Made by a program: the position numbers and the translations under genes. A stretch of 23,497 bases of DNA, taken from positions 23,652-47,148 of IMG/VR virus record IMGVR_UViG_3300030451_006972; one strand, 5' to 3'. The DNA comes from a virus. This document shows positions 8,553 to 14,309 of the stretch, in pieces. The notes under the pieces are model-generated. The model had not been told where the DNA came from and did not search any database. It was given only the letters and a program-made list of their open reading frames with translations. The first letter of the stretch is position 1. Every line of letters begins with the position of its first letter.

Positions 8553-8810
8553 TTAGTTGCATTTCTTGATTATTTGCCAGTCGAATACCCAAACTTTGGG
8601 TTTTTCACCTTTTTTATATGGTACACCACGTTTACGAAGTTTTTCAACTTCTTTTTGATTTGTTATTTGAGCGTTCCACCCATCGACACCAAGTTTGGAC
8701 TGTGATTTTGACACAATGTACCGGCTTTTTAAAACAACACAAACATTTGGACCGGCAAATGATTTAACCAAAACTCTATCATTCTTGGTATATCTCTTCT
8801 TCGACTTCAT
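8553..8810 (-). CDS. Small basic protein of unknown function
   Basis: I do not recognise this 85-residue lysine-rich protein. It looks beta-rich (VLVKSFAG, VCVVLKSRYIV, KVWVFDWQII), compatible with a small nucleic-acid or protein binding barrel. The ATG has no clear ribosome site of its own and lies inside the end of the upstream 48-residue membrane ORF, which would fit translational coupling. Confidence 0.7.
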   Translation of the reverse strand: MKSKKRYTKNDRVLVKSFAGPNVCVVLKSRYIVSKSQSKLGVDGWNAQITNQKEVEKLRKRGVPYKKGEKPKVWVFDWQIIKKCN

Positions 8811-8925
8811 AAATTTTGTCTATGGTTTTTATGGCTGAATCTGGTATAAACAAAACTTTCAAACAAAAGAAAGCCGCCAAAAACATACTCATAGCTAATA
8901 TTGCTAATTCTGCCACCGTTTCCAC
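8779..8925 (-). CDS. Candidate 48-residue single-pass membrane protein
   Basis: A GTG-initiated frame of 48 codons fills the space between the class II tRNA and the 85-residue gene and overlaps the latter by 32 bases. Residues 7-28 (LAILAMSMFLAAFFCLKVLFIP) form one hydrophobic segment, followed by an acidic, probably helical tail. ATG codons at residues 12 and 14 are alternative starts. There is no clear ribosome site. I infer a gene from the fit of the frame and the membrane segment only. Confidence 0.42.
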   Translation of the reverse strand: METVAELAILAMSMFLAAFFCLKVLFIPDSAIKTIDKIYEVEEEIYQE

Positions 8926-8953
8926 ATTAGTAACTATGGCTTAAAATAAAAAA

Positions 8954-9049
8954 TGGCTGGAGGGGAAGGATTCGAACCTTCAAGGTGCATTTTCATGAAT
9001 CACCGCCCGGGAAACAGCCGGGTGCGTTTGCCAATTCCGCCACCCCCCA
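8954..9049 (-). tRNA. Class II (long variable arm) tRNA with anticodon GUU
   Basis: A complete 96-base cloverleaf with encoded CCA can be folded. The acceptor TGGGGGG (9049-9043) pairs with CCCTCCA (8964-8958) with one G-U; the discriminator is G73. The D-arm (GCGG, AATTGGCAA, ACGC) is of leucine type, the anticodon stem CCCGG/CCGGG is perfect, and the loop CTGTTTC (9017-9011) gives anticodon GTT. The variable region is 24 bases with a GGTG/CACC stem, and the T-arm is GAAGG-TTCGAAT-CCTTC. GUU, U1-A72 and G73 fit asparagine, but tRNA-Asn is normally class I, and U37-C38 are unusual. A T-rich run follows the CCA. Its amino acid is therefore uncertain. Confidence 0.88.
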
Positions 9050-9159
9050 TAAATAAAACCGGTTTTCTGTCTAGAACTAGGATAACCGGAAACCTTTGCC
9101 TACGTGACGATCGGCAACCACGTCCTGCTTATAAAGCGAGCAGAACAGCGCTTTGGGAA
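9050..9159 (-). other. Non-coding leader between the cysteine-rich peptide and the class II tRNA
   Basis: No gene is seen in these 110 bases. On the minus strand CCGGTT (9089-9084) and AACCGG (9064-9059) can pair as a 6-bp stem around a 19-base loop that itself contains the palindrome CTAGTTCTAG, and TTTTATTT follows. It may act as a weak terminator or as a processing hairpin before the tRNA. Confidence 0.3.
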
Positions 9160-9222
9160 TTATTTGCAGCAGCATTCGCACTCACAAGGTGCAACGCAGC
9201 CACAACAGTCACATTTTTTCAT
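9160..9222 (-). CDS. Cysteine-rich 20-residue micropeptide
   Basis: The ATG at 9222 follows a strong ribosome site (GGGAGG, 8 bases away) and reads MKKCDCCGCVAPCECECCCK before TAA. Nine of twenty residues are cysteines, in CxCC, CxC and CCC arrangements, with three acidic side chains between them. This looks like a metal-binding or metallothionein-like peptide that acts in the cytoplasm. I know no named family for it. It sits alone between the sulfotransferase and the tRNA. The good ribosome site and the composition argue that it is real; its small size keeps the call tentative. Confidence 0.6.
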   Translation of the reverse strand: MKKCDCCGCVAPCECECCCK

Positions 9223-9279
9223 GATATAATCCTCCCATAATATATAGATTAGCTACGTAGAACCGAGTGCTACTATTGA

Positions 9280-9975
9280 TCAAAACTCGTAATCAAACAT
9301 TTCTATATCCTTTTTGTATAAGTTGTATACCATATCAATTTCTATATCCGTATAGTAATTTCGATAATGCTTCCGGGGAGTGGGATTAGCATTTAAGTGC
9401 GGCAATGTGAGAGTGTCAGACAGCGTTACTTCTGAACCTCTCTGTTCCCATTTGTTTTTATTAATACCAATCTCCCCACATAGCCTACGCCAGTCTTCAT
9501 GAAGATTTTCATACTTACCTATAAAATCAACCTCTATCTCTCCGTTCTCATTTATTATGTATTCATATTGTGGCATTTGTGGCATAATATTATGCCATGG
9601 CAATCTGTCGCATCGATGTTTAAGTAACATTTCAGGTATACCTGATAAAAAATTTCTAAATGTGTTTTCTCGCATGAAAGTATCGCCATAGTGCCAATAA
9701 TAGGATAAAATCCAATCCCAAGGGTTTCTAACAAATGCTACCTTGTAAGAAGCTTCATACAGATCTGTGGGGCATACCGCTCTTGTTTCGGTTATCCTAC
9801 TGTGCTTGTATGTTTTCATAGAACTAGAACAAACGCGTGGTGGCCTAGGCTTTTTACCAAAATCACGTTGTTGACAGTCACAAGTATATAAATGTCTGTT
9901 AATGCTAGTGCTAGCTGTTTTTGGAATTCTAACTAAAATAGTTTTGAGATTTGGGAAAATAGTCGGGTATTCCAT
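9280..9975 (-). CDS. Sulfotransferase family protein
   Basis: The 231-residue protein has the two PAPS-binding signatures of cytosolic or Golgi-type sulfotransferases: VRIPKTASTS at 15-24 (5'-phosphosulfate loop) and FVRNPWDWILSYY at 81-93 (3'-phosphate site). It would transfer sulfate from PAPS to a sugar or other hydroxyl. Such genes are often seen in phages beside glycosyltransferases, so it may decorate the same glycans as the cluster at 829-5374. The ATG has only a weak upstream AGGA about 15 bases away; a stop six codons upstream limits the start. Confidence 0.88.
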   Translation of the reverse strand: MEYPTIFPNLKTILVRIPKTASTSINRHLYTCDCQQRDFGKKPRPPRVCSSSMKTYKHSRITETRAVCPTDLYEASYKVAFVRNPWDWILSYYWHYGDTFMRENTFRNFLSGIPEMLLKHRCDRLPWHNIMPQMPQYEYIINENGEIEVDFIGKYENLHEDWRRLCGEIGINKNKWEQRGSEVTLSDTLTLPHLNANPTPRKHYRNYYTDIEIDMVYNLYKKDIEMFDYEF

Positions 9976-10000
9976 AAGATATTCAACAAATCATCCTGTT

Positions 10001-10477
10001 CTATACATCAAATGATAAGGTTCCGTTTTCTGTTTCAACAGAGACATTCCACCCAGAGATAAATGGATCAACTTCTACCAAATTTTCGTACGGTACTTCT
10101 ACTTGAGCGGTTAGTGTGCAAAAGCCGCGCTTATGATCGTATTTCTCTGTGGAATACTCAATTAGTTCAGTATCATAAAAATTTTCAGCCAATGTTTCTG
10201 CTAAGTATTCTTCGAAGTTGTACGTACCACGTTCATAATCTTCAAGGTAGTCTTCGGCTCGGAGATGTTCTAGAACATTTCCACTCCAACGATTTCGTGC
10301 ATCAAGCTTACTTTGAGCAATTAATGATGCAAACTCGTTAATAACGCTAGTATGATTGATGGCGTCCTCTACTTCTGTTTCATTGTGAACAAAAACATCA
10401 GTTCCTTCTTCATACGTAAGAGTTACCATCGCGTCAGGTGATAACTTAAGTGATTGTAGTCTTTTTACAGCAGACAT
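10001..10477 (-). CDS. Phage protein of unknown function
   Basis: The protein has 158 residues from ATG 10477, which has a perfect AAAGGAGAAAAA site; the frame stays open upstream only by running through the tRNA-Asn gene, so I exclude that extension. It is acidic, with a central helical stretch (EDYLEDYERGTYNFEEYLAETL) and a beta-like end. No catalytic motif is visible. The gene starts 19 bases after the tRNA-Asn CCA and probably shares its promoter at 10581-10609. Confidence 0.8.
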   Translation of the reverse strand: MSAVKRLQSLKLSPDAMVTLTYEEGTDVFVHNETEVEDAINHTSVINEFASLIAQSKLDARNRWSGNVLEHLRAEDYLEDYERGTYNFEEYLAETLAENFYDTELIEYSTEKYDHKRGFCTLTAQVEVPYENLVEVDPFISGWNVSVETENGTLSFDV

Positions 10478-10496
10478 TTTTTCTCCTTTATTAAGA

Positions 10497-10572
10497 TGGC
10501 TGCCCCTCGCGGGCTTGAACCGCGGACCCAATGATTAACAGTCATTTGCTCTACCAACTGAGCTAAGGGGCA
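10497..10572 (-). tRNA. tRNA-Asn (GUU), canonical class I
   Basis: The 76-base cloverleaf includes an encoded CCA. The acceptor TGCCCCT pairs perfectly with AGGGGCA, the discriminator is G, the D-loop contains AGTTGGTA, the anticodon stem-loop is AATGA-CTGTTAA-TCATT with GTT, and the T-arm is CGCGG-TTCAAGC-CCGCG. U1-A72, G73 and the CUGUUAA loop match normal bacterial tRNA-Asn. It is transcribed from a promoter whose start point is about 2 bases before the mature 5' end, and the next gene begins directly after it. Confidence 0.97.
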
Positions 10573-10580
10573 ATATATAA

Positions 10581-10609
10581 ATCATAACACTCAAAAACTA
10601 AAGTGTCAA
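10581..10609 (-). promoter_or_regulatory. Near-consensus sigma-70 promoter for tRNA-Asn
   Basis: TTGACA (10609-10604), a 17-base spacer and TATGAT (10586-10581) match 11 of 12 consensus positions. Transcription should start near 10574, almost at the tRNA 5' end. The TGA stop codon of the HNH gene (10608-10606) is part of the -35 box. Confidence 0.85.
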
Positions 10610-11118
10610 GACATTCCCCACAAATATTCTTTCCATATTGGATTTATTTGACTTTTACTTACAGCTCTTAGGATATTTGTTTTTGGTTTAAACGGAGTGC
10701 GCAATAAAGGCATATGAGCCTCTTCGGGAGTTCTATTACCTTTTTTTTGATTGCATTTTTTACATGCTGTAACTAAATTGAGCCACGTATTTTTACCGCC
10801 CTTGCTGCGGGGCTTAACGTGATCGAGAGTAAGCTCTTCTTTTAAGAAGGTTTTAGTACAATATTGACATTGATTGTTGTCTCTCCAAAAAACATTATCT
10901 CTGGAGGGCGCCATCGTAGTAAATCTAAATTTAACAACCTTTTTTAAAGCTATGACAGATGGCAATACAAATTTTCTTGTTACGGTTCTTATTTCTTCAG
11001 TGTATTCCTCTACTGGCATGGCTTTTCCAACAATACATAAAACCAAGGCTTCGACTGCATCTATTACTTCTACAGGACGAAAGGAGGAATCTAATTTTAA
11101 AGTTTTAAAACTTTTCAT
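10606..11118 (-). CDS. HNH endonuclease
   Basis: The 170-residue protein carries an HNH nuclease core at about 78-128: a zinc-knuckle pair C84/C87 (CQYC) and C119/C122 (CKKC), the catalytic LTLDH with D99-H100, and N114 in TWLNL. The N-terminal 70 residues resemble the extension of the HNH family widespread in cyanobacteria and phages. It may be a free-standing homing-type endonuclease or act in DNA processing or packaging. No intron or inserted target is visible next to it. The start has no strong ribosome site. Confidence 0.9.
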   Translation of the reverse strand: MKSFKTLKLDSSFRPVEVIDAVEALVLCIVGKAMPVEEYTEEIRTVTRKFVLPSVIALKKVVKFRFTTMAPSRDNVFWRDNNQCQYCTKTFLKEELTLDHVKPRSKGGKNTWLNLVTACKKCNQKKGNRTPEEAHMPLLRTPFKPKTNILRAVSKSQINPIWKEYLWGMS

Positions 11119-11139
11119 TATTGTAACTAGATTTTTGAA

Positions 11140-11643
11140 TTATCTTTCGGAATGTGGACCGGATGATCGGATCGGAGGAATATCAAAATCTCTGACTTTT
11201 TTTGTTAACTCAGATGAACTTTGTAATTTTTCTTCGCCGCCGATTCCCCACAACAATTCAACTCCAAGCTCTTCACATACAGCCTGTTCTGGTGTGTTTG
11301 TCCTTCCGCGATCGCCGCCGTTAGCAAAATATGTTGGCTTAAGTCTTCGAATTGCTTCACAAACTGTTCCATCGCTATCATCTACAGAATCGACTAAGAT
11401 AACGCCTTTAATGGCGTTTAAAATCTCTATACGGCGAGCATACTCCATAAAAACAAAGCCCTTTTTTCGAAAAAGCCAATCATCTGAATTCGCGATTATG
11501 ATGACATCCCCAAATTCTGCAGCATGTCGAATCATACGAATATGTCCTGCATGAACCGGATCGAAACCGCCAGATACCATTACTGTAGGTTTTTTTGATT
11601 TACCTGATAATTCTTGATCGTACATTCTATTATGTATTGTCAT
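11140..11643 (-). CDS. HxGH nucleotidylyltransferase (RfaE/cytidylyltransferase-like)
   Basis: The 167-residue protein has the nucleotidyltransferase signature GGFDPVHAGHIRMI (25-38) with H31-A-G-H34, and an R-x-E-I-L-type helix (RRIEILNAI) with the LKPTYFANGGDR end of the fold. It resembles the C-terminal domain of RfaE (HldE) and glycerol-phosphate cytidylyltransferases, which activate a sugar phosphate or alcohol phosphate with ATP or CTP. It may supply an activated precursor for the glycan genes, but the substrate is not evident. It overlaps the preceding gene by 14 bases. A second HxGH domain occurs in the 689-residue protein. Confidence 0.88.
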   Translation of the reverse strand: MTIHNRMYDQELSGKSKKPTVMVSGGFDPVHAGHIRMIRHAAEFGDVIIIANSDDWLFRKKGFVFMEYARRIEILNAIKGVILVDSVDDSDGTVCEAIRRLKPTYFANGGDRGRTNTPEQAVCEELGVELLWGIGGEEKLQSSSELTKKVRDFDIPPIRSSGPHSER

Positions 11644-12133
11644 TTAAGTTCTCCAAATTAATTTTTTTGAAATCACATAATAACAGTATATCATGTAATT
11701 TAGAAGGTGACAAGTCTGATTGATCAAATATTTTAATTATTTTCCAATCAACTATACATGATATCCTTAAAGCGTATAAAATCCACTCGCTGCAATACCA
11801 TTTATGTTTTTGTTTTATTCGAAACGAAAGGAATTGAGATAACAACATCCCAATCCAATCATACGTCGCACCCTTTGTTATATCATAAAAATCTAGTATT
11901 GACTGATGTTGTTCTTCAGTTACTGGTATTTCATAAAAATCCCAATTTTCTGGATTATATTCAACATTTTTTCTGTCCGTTATCTTTGATTTTATAAACG
12001 GACTAATTCCAATCCATGTTTTTCCATCATCCAATATTAACTCTGCATGGCTATACTGGCTTTTTGTCCAGCGGCGCACAATGGTATTTATTAAATTTCC
12101 TTTACCTTTGTATAACGCCACCCAAATATTCAT
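11630..12133 (-). CDS. Permuted NlpC/P60-like (YiiX/YebB-type) cysteine hydrolase
   Basis: The protein has 167 residues. The order of motifs is that of the circularly permuted papain-like family: the histidine comes first (SQYSHAELIL, H29) and the cysteine later (KWYCSEWI, C114). Members cleave amide bonds in peptidoglycan peptides or lipid conjugates, but the phage versions are mostly uncharacterised. There is no signal peptide. The ATG overlaps the previous stop as ATGA, with only a weak ribosome site, so translation is probably coupled. Confidence 0.78.
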   Translation of the reverse strand: MNIWVALYKGKGNLINTIVRRWTKSQYSHAELILDDGKTWIGISPFIKSKITDRKNVEYNPENWDFYEIPVTEEQHQSILDFYDITKGATYDWIGMLLSQFLSFRIKQKHKWYCSEWILYALRISCIVDWKIIKIFDQSDLSPSKLHDILLLCDFKKINLENLNDNT

Positions 12134-12321
12134 TTCTTGTTTTTAACACACTCATTCATATAATTTATATAGTGTCGCTTCTGGAATACTGTCATTTCGA
12201 CTTCTTCGGTTTCTAAATCATATTCTTGCTTGATTTCCCAAAGAGTTTCCTCAATGGTATCTTCAAAATCAAAATTTGGTTTCACAGATTTTTTGTCTTC
12301 TTTCTTAAACCAATTGAACAT
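12130..12321 (-). CDS. Small acidic protein directly after the tmRNA
   Basis: I do not recognise this 63-residue, highly charged, probably helical protein (MFNWFKKEDKK start). Its ribosome site AAGGAGAAGAG begins 4 bases after the tmRNA CCA, so the tmRNA and this gene share a transcript. The strong site supports it as a real gene. Confidence 0.72.
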   Translation of the reverse strand: MFNWFKKEDKKSVKPNFDFEDTIEETLWEIKQEYDLETEEVEMTVFQKRHYINYMNECVKNKK

Positions 12322-12335
12322 CTCTTCTCCTTAAA

Positions 12336-12669
12336 TGGTGGAGGCGGCGGGAGTCGAACCCGCGTCCGTAATAAATCCAAAATTAAGTCATTCACAAGCT
12401 TAGCCAGTTAATGTCACTTACTGACAAAGTTAGGAAGTTATAAAACAACGCTTACTTCCCTGTTGCGTTGAGTTTTTTGATTTTAACAACTTATCTGTTG
12501 TTTTGATTAGATTGGATAGAAGGCTCTAATCTGCCTCCCTACTAAGCGGCTAAGCGCTGTTCGAAGTGTAAGTTGTTATTTGCAACTAAATTATTTGAAC
12601 TATTAAGGCTGTATCTTACCTGCTTGCATTTAATATTTTCAATACCACGTCGAAACCTGAGTCACCCCC
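12336..12669 (-). ncRNA. ssrA: Transfer-messenger RNA (tmRNA), complete
   Basis: This 334-base RNA has all end signatures of one-piece tmRNA. The 5' end GGGGGUG pairs with CGCCUCC at the 3' end over seven base pairs with two wobbles, followed by A73 and encoded CCA. The 5' domain contains CAGGTTTCGACGTGG, and the 3' domain has GGACGCGGG and the T-arm GCGGG-TTCGACT-CCCGC. The segment CTAAGCTTGT before the 3' domain matches the usual tmRNA layout. The tag frame at 12583-12542 begins with GCA after TTTAGTT. tmRNA with SmpB rescues stalled ribosomes and tags the broken product; no smpB is visible here, so host SmpB is presumably used. Confidence 0.97.
12542..12583 (-). other. tmRNA tag-peptide reading frame
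   Basis: Thirteen codons plus TAG read ANNNLHFEQRLAA, beginning at the GCA resume codon. The C-terminal LAA is the classic end recognised by ClpXP and related proteases. The middle part differs from the common ANDENYALAA-type tags. Confidence 0.92.
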
Positions 12670-12871
12670 GAGTTTTTTTCACTATAACACCTACAGGTGT
12701 ATGATCTGTGCTATCTAGCCAAATTAAAGTTTCTTTATCTCTTTTAACTTTTTCTGCAAAAGTAAAATCAATTTCTTTTGCAGCCCTTTTCAGCGCTGCG
12801 TCTTCACTAGAGTGCTTACTTATTAGATCACCCATGATGTAGTGTCCGTTCCATTTATATATTTTCCACAT
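12662..12871 (-). CDS. Small protein whose stop codon lies in the tmRNA 5' end
   Basis: I do not recognise this 69-residue lysine-rich protein, MWKIYKWNGHYIMGDL at the start. It is co-translated with the lipoprotein gene (TAATG overlap). Its last codons are CGG GGG TGA, and that GGGGGTGA is at the same time the first bases of the tmRNA acceptor stem, so processing of the tmRNA would destroy the end of this message. It is similar in size and composition to the 70-residue protein at 18775-18987, but I cannot prove relatedness. Confidence 0.72.
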   Translation of the reverse strand: MWKIYKWNGHYIMGDLISKHSSEDAALKRAAKEIDFTFAEKVKRDKETLIWLDSTDHTPVGVIVKKTRG

Positions 12872-13467
12872 TATAAACCTTCTTCTATTGTTTGCCTGAC
12901 ATGCTCTTCATTAAAACCAACATGCGCTGAATAAAATTTCATATCCTTGCCAATATAAACATACGTTGGAAATCCGCCCAATAAGTAACCATCATATCCT
13001 GAAGAATCTGACGATAACATTTTTTCTCTACTTCCTTGTAATATTGGAGCAGTAGTTATTCCATGAGATTGTACCCATTCTGAAATTTCATCCTGTGTAG
13101 GTTCTACCGAATGTTCCATTCCATCTAACAACACAGTTACAAAATTAACACCGCGATCGGCATAATCATCTTGAATTGGTTGCGCGAAATTCCCTGCAAC
13201 TTGGCATGGGTAACACCATATAGTTGAAAAGTCAAGAACTGTGACTTCACCGATATGGTTATAAAGTTCCCAATTTTCAGAATTTTGATCATGTAACACA
13301 AAATTACACGCCATATCACCCCTATCAACGTGCCTGCAGTCATCTGCAGTAATGACTCCATTAGGTGGAGCTGGGGGCTCTATGATTGTAAACTGTTCGG
13401 AATCTTCGGTAGTTTCTAAGTCTGCCGGTGGGCATCCTAAAAGAAATAGAATATATAAGTTTTTCAT
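12871..13467 (-). CDS. TlpA/ResA-like thioredoxin-fold lipoprotein
   Basis: The 198-residue protein starts MKNLYILFLLGC, a very short lipoprotein signal with C12 as the lipidated residue. A proline- and acid-rich linker (about 13-45) leads to a thioredoxin fold: FSTIWCYPC (80-88) with redox cysteines C85 and C88, and the cis-proline loop GGFPTYVYI with P167. The family reduces disulfides in the periplasm, for example in cytochrome c maturation. A phage-encoded, lipid-anchored copy is unusual. C44 and C54 could form an extra disulfide. The gene is second in the operon from the promoter at 13830-13858; the ribosome site is AAAGAG. Confidence 0.88.
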   Translation of the reverse strand: MKNLYILFLLGCPPADLETTEDSEQFTIIEPPAPPNGVITADDCRHVDRGDMACNFVLHDQNSENWELYNHIGEVTVLDFSTIWCYPCQVAGNFAQPIQDDYADRGVNFVTVLLDGMEHSVEPTQDEISEWVQSHGITTAPILQGSREKMLSSDSSGYDGYLLGGFPTYVYIGKDMKFYSAHVGFNEEHVRQTIEEGL

Positions 13468-13470
13468 TTT

Positions 13471-13803
13471 TTACTCTTTATCAAAATAATTGTCAATATT
13501 ATAATTTCTGTAAATTTTTTGAAACTCTTGAGGAGTTATTCCTAAAAATCTAGCAGCATCTTTTTTTGACTTGGTTGTAGAAATTGCAAATTTTAATATT
13601 GCATCTTTTACTATATAATTAGTTTTTTTCCAAATATCAAAGCCATAAAGTCTATTATTAATTTCTTTGGCTGCTAATTCTAATCTGATAGCAATTAGTT
13701 CTTCAAGAGACAGTGAGCTAATTCCTATTAATAAACTATCGTTTAATTTATGTTGATCTTTTAGTTTACTTATGATACTTTTATTAATATTATTTGCTTT
13801 CAT
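13471..13803 (-). CDS. Fis-type helix-turn-helix protein
   Basis: From ATG 13803 the protein has 110 residues; a GTG three codons upstream (13812) is also possible. The C-terminal 45 residues (KDAILKFAISTTKSKKDAARFLGITPQEFQ...) have the Fis/HTH_8 pattern of a helix followed by a turn and a recognition helix, which suggests DNA binding. The N-terminal part is helical and may dimerise. It is the first gene after a near-consensus promoter and has almost no ribosome site, with a leader of only about 20 bases. It could regulate phage or host transcription. Confidence 0.75.
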   Translation of the reverse strand: MKANNINKSIISKLKDQHKLNDSLLIGISSLSLEELIAIRLELAAKEINNRLYGFDIWKKTNYIVKDAILKFAISTTKSKKDAARFLGITPQEFQKIYRNYNIDNYFDKE

Positions 13804-13829
13804 AACTATCACAAGCAGAACACATTTTA

Positions 13830-13858
13830 AGTATATTATTAAATTTTATATTTGTCAA
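13830..13858 (-). promoter_or_regulatory. Near-consensus sigma-70 promoter of the HTH-lipoprotein-tmRNA operon
   Basis: TTGACA (13858-13853), a 17-base AT-rich spacer and TATACT (13835-13830) match 11 of 12 positions. It lies in the 77-base gap between the 140-residue gene and the HTH gene, and no terminator is seen until after the tmRNA, so it may drive the HTH protein, the lipoprotein, the 69-residue protein and the tmRNA. Confidence 0.87.
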
Positions 13859-13886
13859 GCAACTTTTTAAAATTATTATTATGCCA

Positions 13887-14309
13887 CTATCCTGCGCCGA
13901 AGGACGTCGACCATGAGACACCATCGTGATGAGCCATAATGTGGTATCGAACAATAAACAATGCTGCAGCCCACATTGCTTCTGCTTTGGCATGTGACAT
14001 GTCAGCTGACTCAGCAGCAACTTTATTAACGTATTCCATTCTCTGTACAGAGTTTGCTGTAAAATCTTTTGCTGCTGCAGCCGACAATCCTAGATCTTTT
14101 CCTATAGTTTTATCTAAGTGCCCGCCTTCATCATTCGGATCGTCTGGATCTCCGAAAGCAGCTACCATTAGATTTGCCCTTACCTCATCGACACCATCGA
14201 TTATCTCAAATGCTTTTTTAAGTTTATCCTTGTCTGATATTCTTAAATTTCCAGTAGGCCCTTCGCCTAACTCATCAAATAATTTTTCTACTATGGTTTT
14301 TTCTGCCAT
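13887..14309 (-). CDS. Phage protein of unknown function
   Basis: This 140-residue protein has no motif I can name. It is alanine-rich and helical in the second half (KVAAESADMSHAKAEAMWAA), with a histidine-containing C-terminus (RYHIMAHHDGVSW). The ribosome site GGAGTTTTAA is good and the ATG is directly after the preceding stop. It ends 29 bases before the promoter at 13830-13858. Confidence 0.75.
   Translation of the reverse strand: MAEKTIVEKLFDELGEGPTGNLRISDKDKLKKAFEIIDGVDEVRANLMVAAFGDPDDPNDEGGHLDKTIGKDLGLSAAAAKDFTANSVQRMEYVNKVAAESADMSHAKAEAMWAAALFIVRYHIMAHHDGVSWSTSFGAG

Noticed and set aside
10478-10531. N-terminal extension of the 158-residue protein
   Set aside because: It would translate through the 3' half of tRNA-Asn, while ATG 10477 has an ideal AAAGGAG site.
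12687-12700. Inverted repeat ACACCT-AC-AGGTGT upstream of the tmRNA
   Set aside because: It lies in codons of the 69-residue gene and no credible -35 box accompanies the nearby TATAGT, so I do not call a tmRNA promoter or operator.
13473-13499. TTGACA-17-TAAAAA before the lipoprotein gene
   Set aside because: The -10 match is only 4 of 6 and the sequence encodes the end of the HTH protein; the strong promoter at 13830-13858 already serves this operon.
13790-14020. Minus-strand frame of 76 codons across the promoter gap
   Set aside because: It overlaps the 140-residue gene in another frame and runs through the promoter; no ribosome site or motif is seen.
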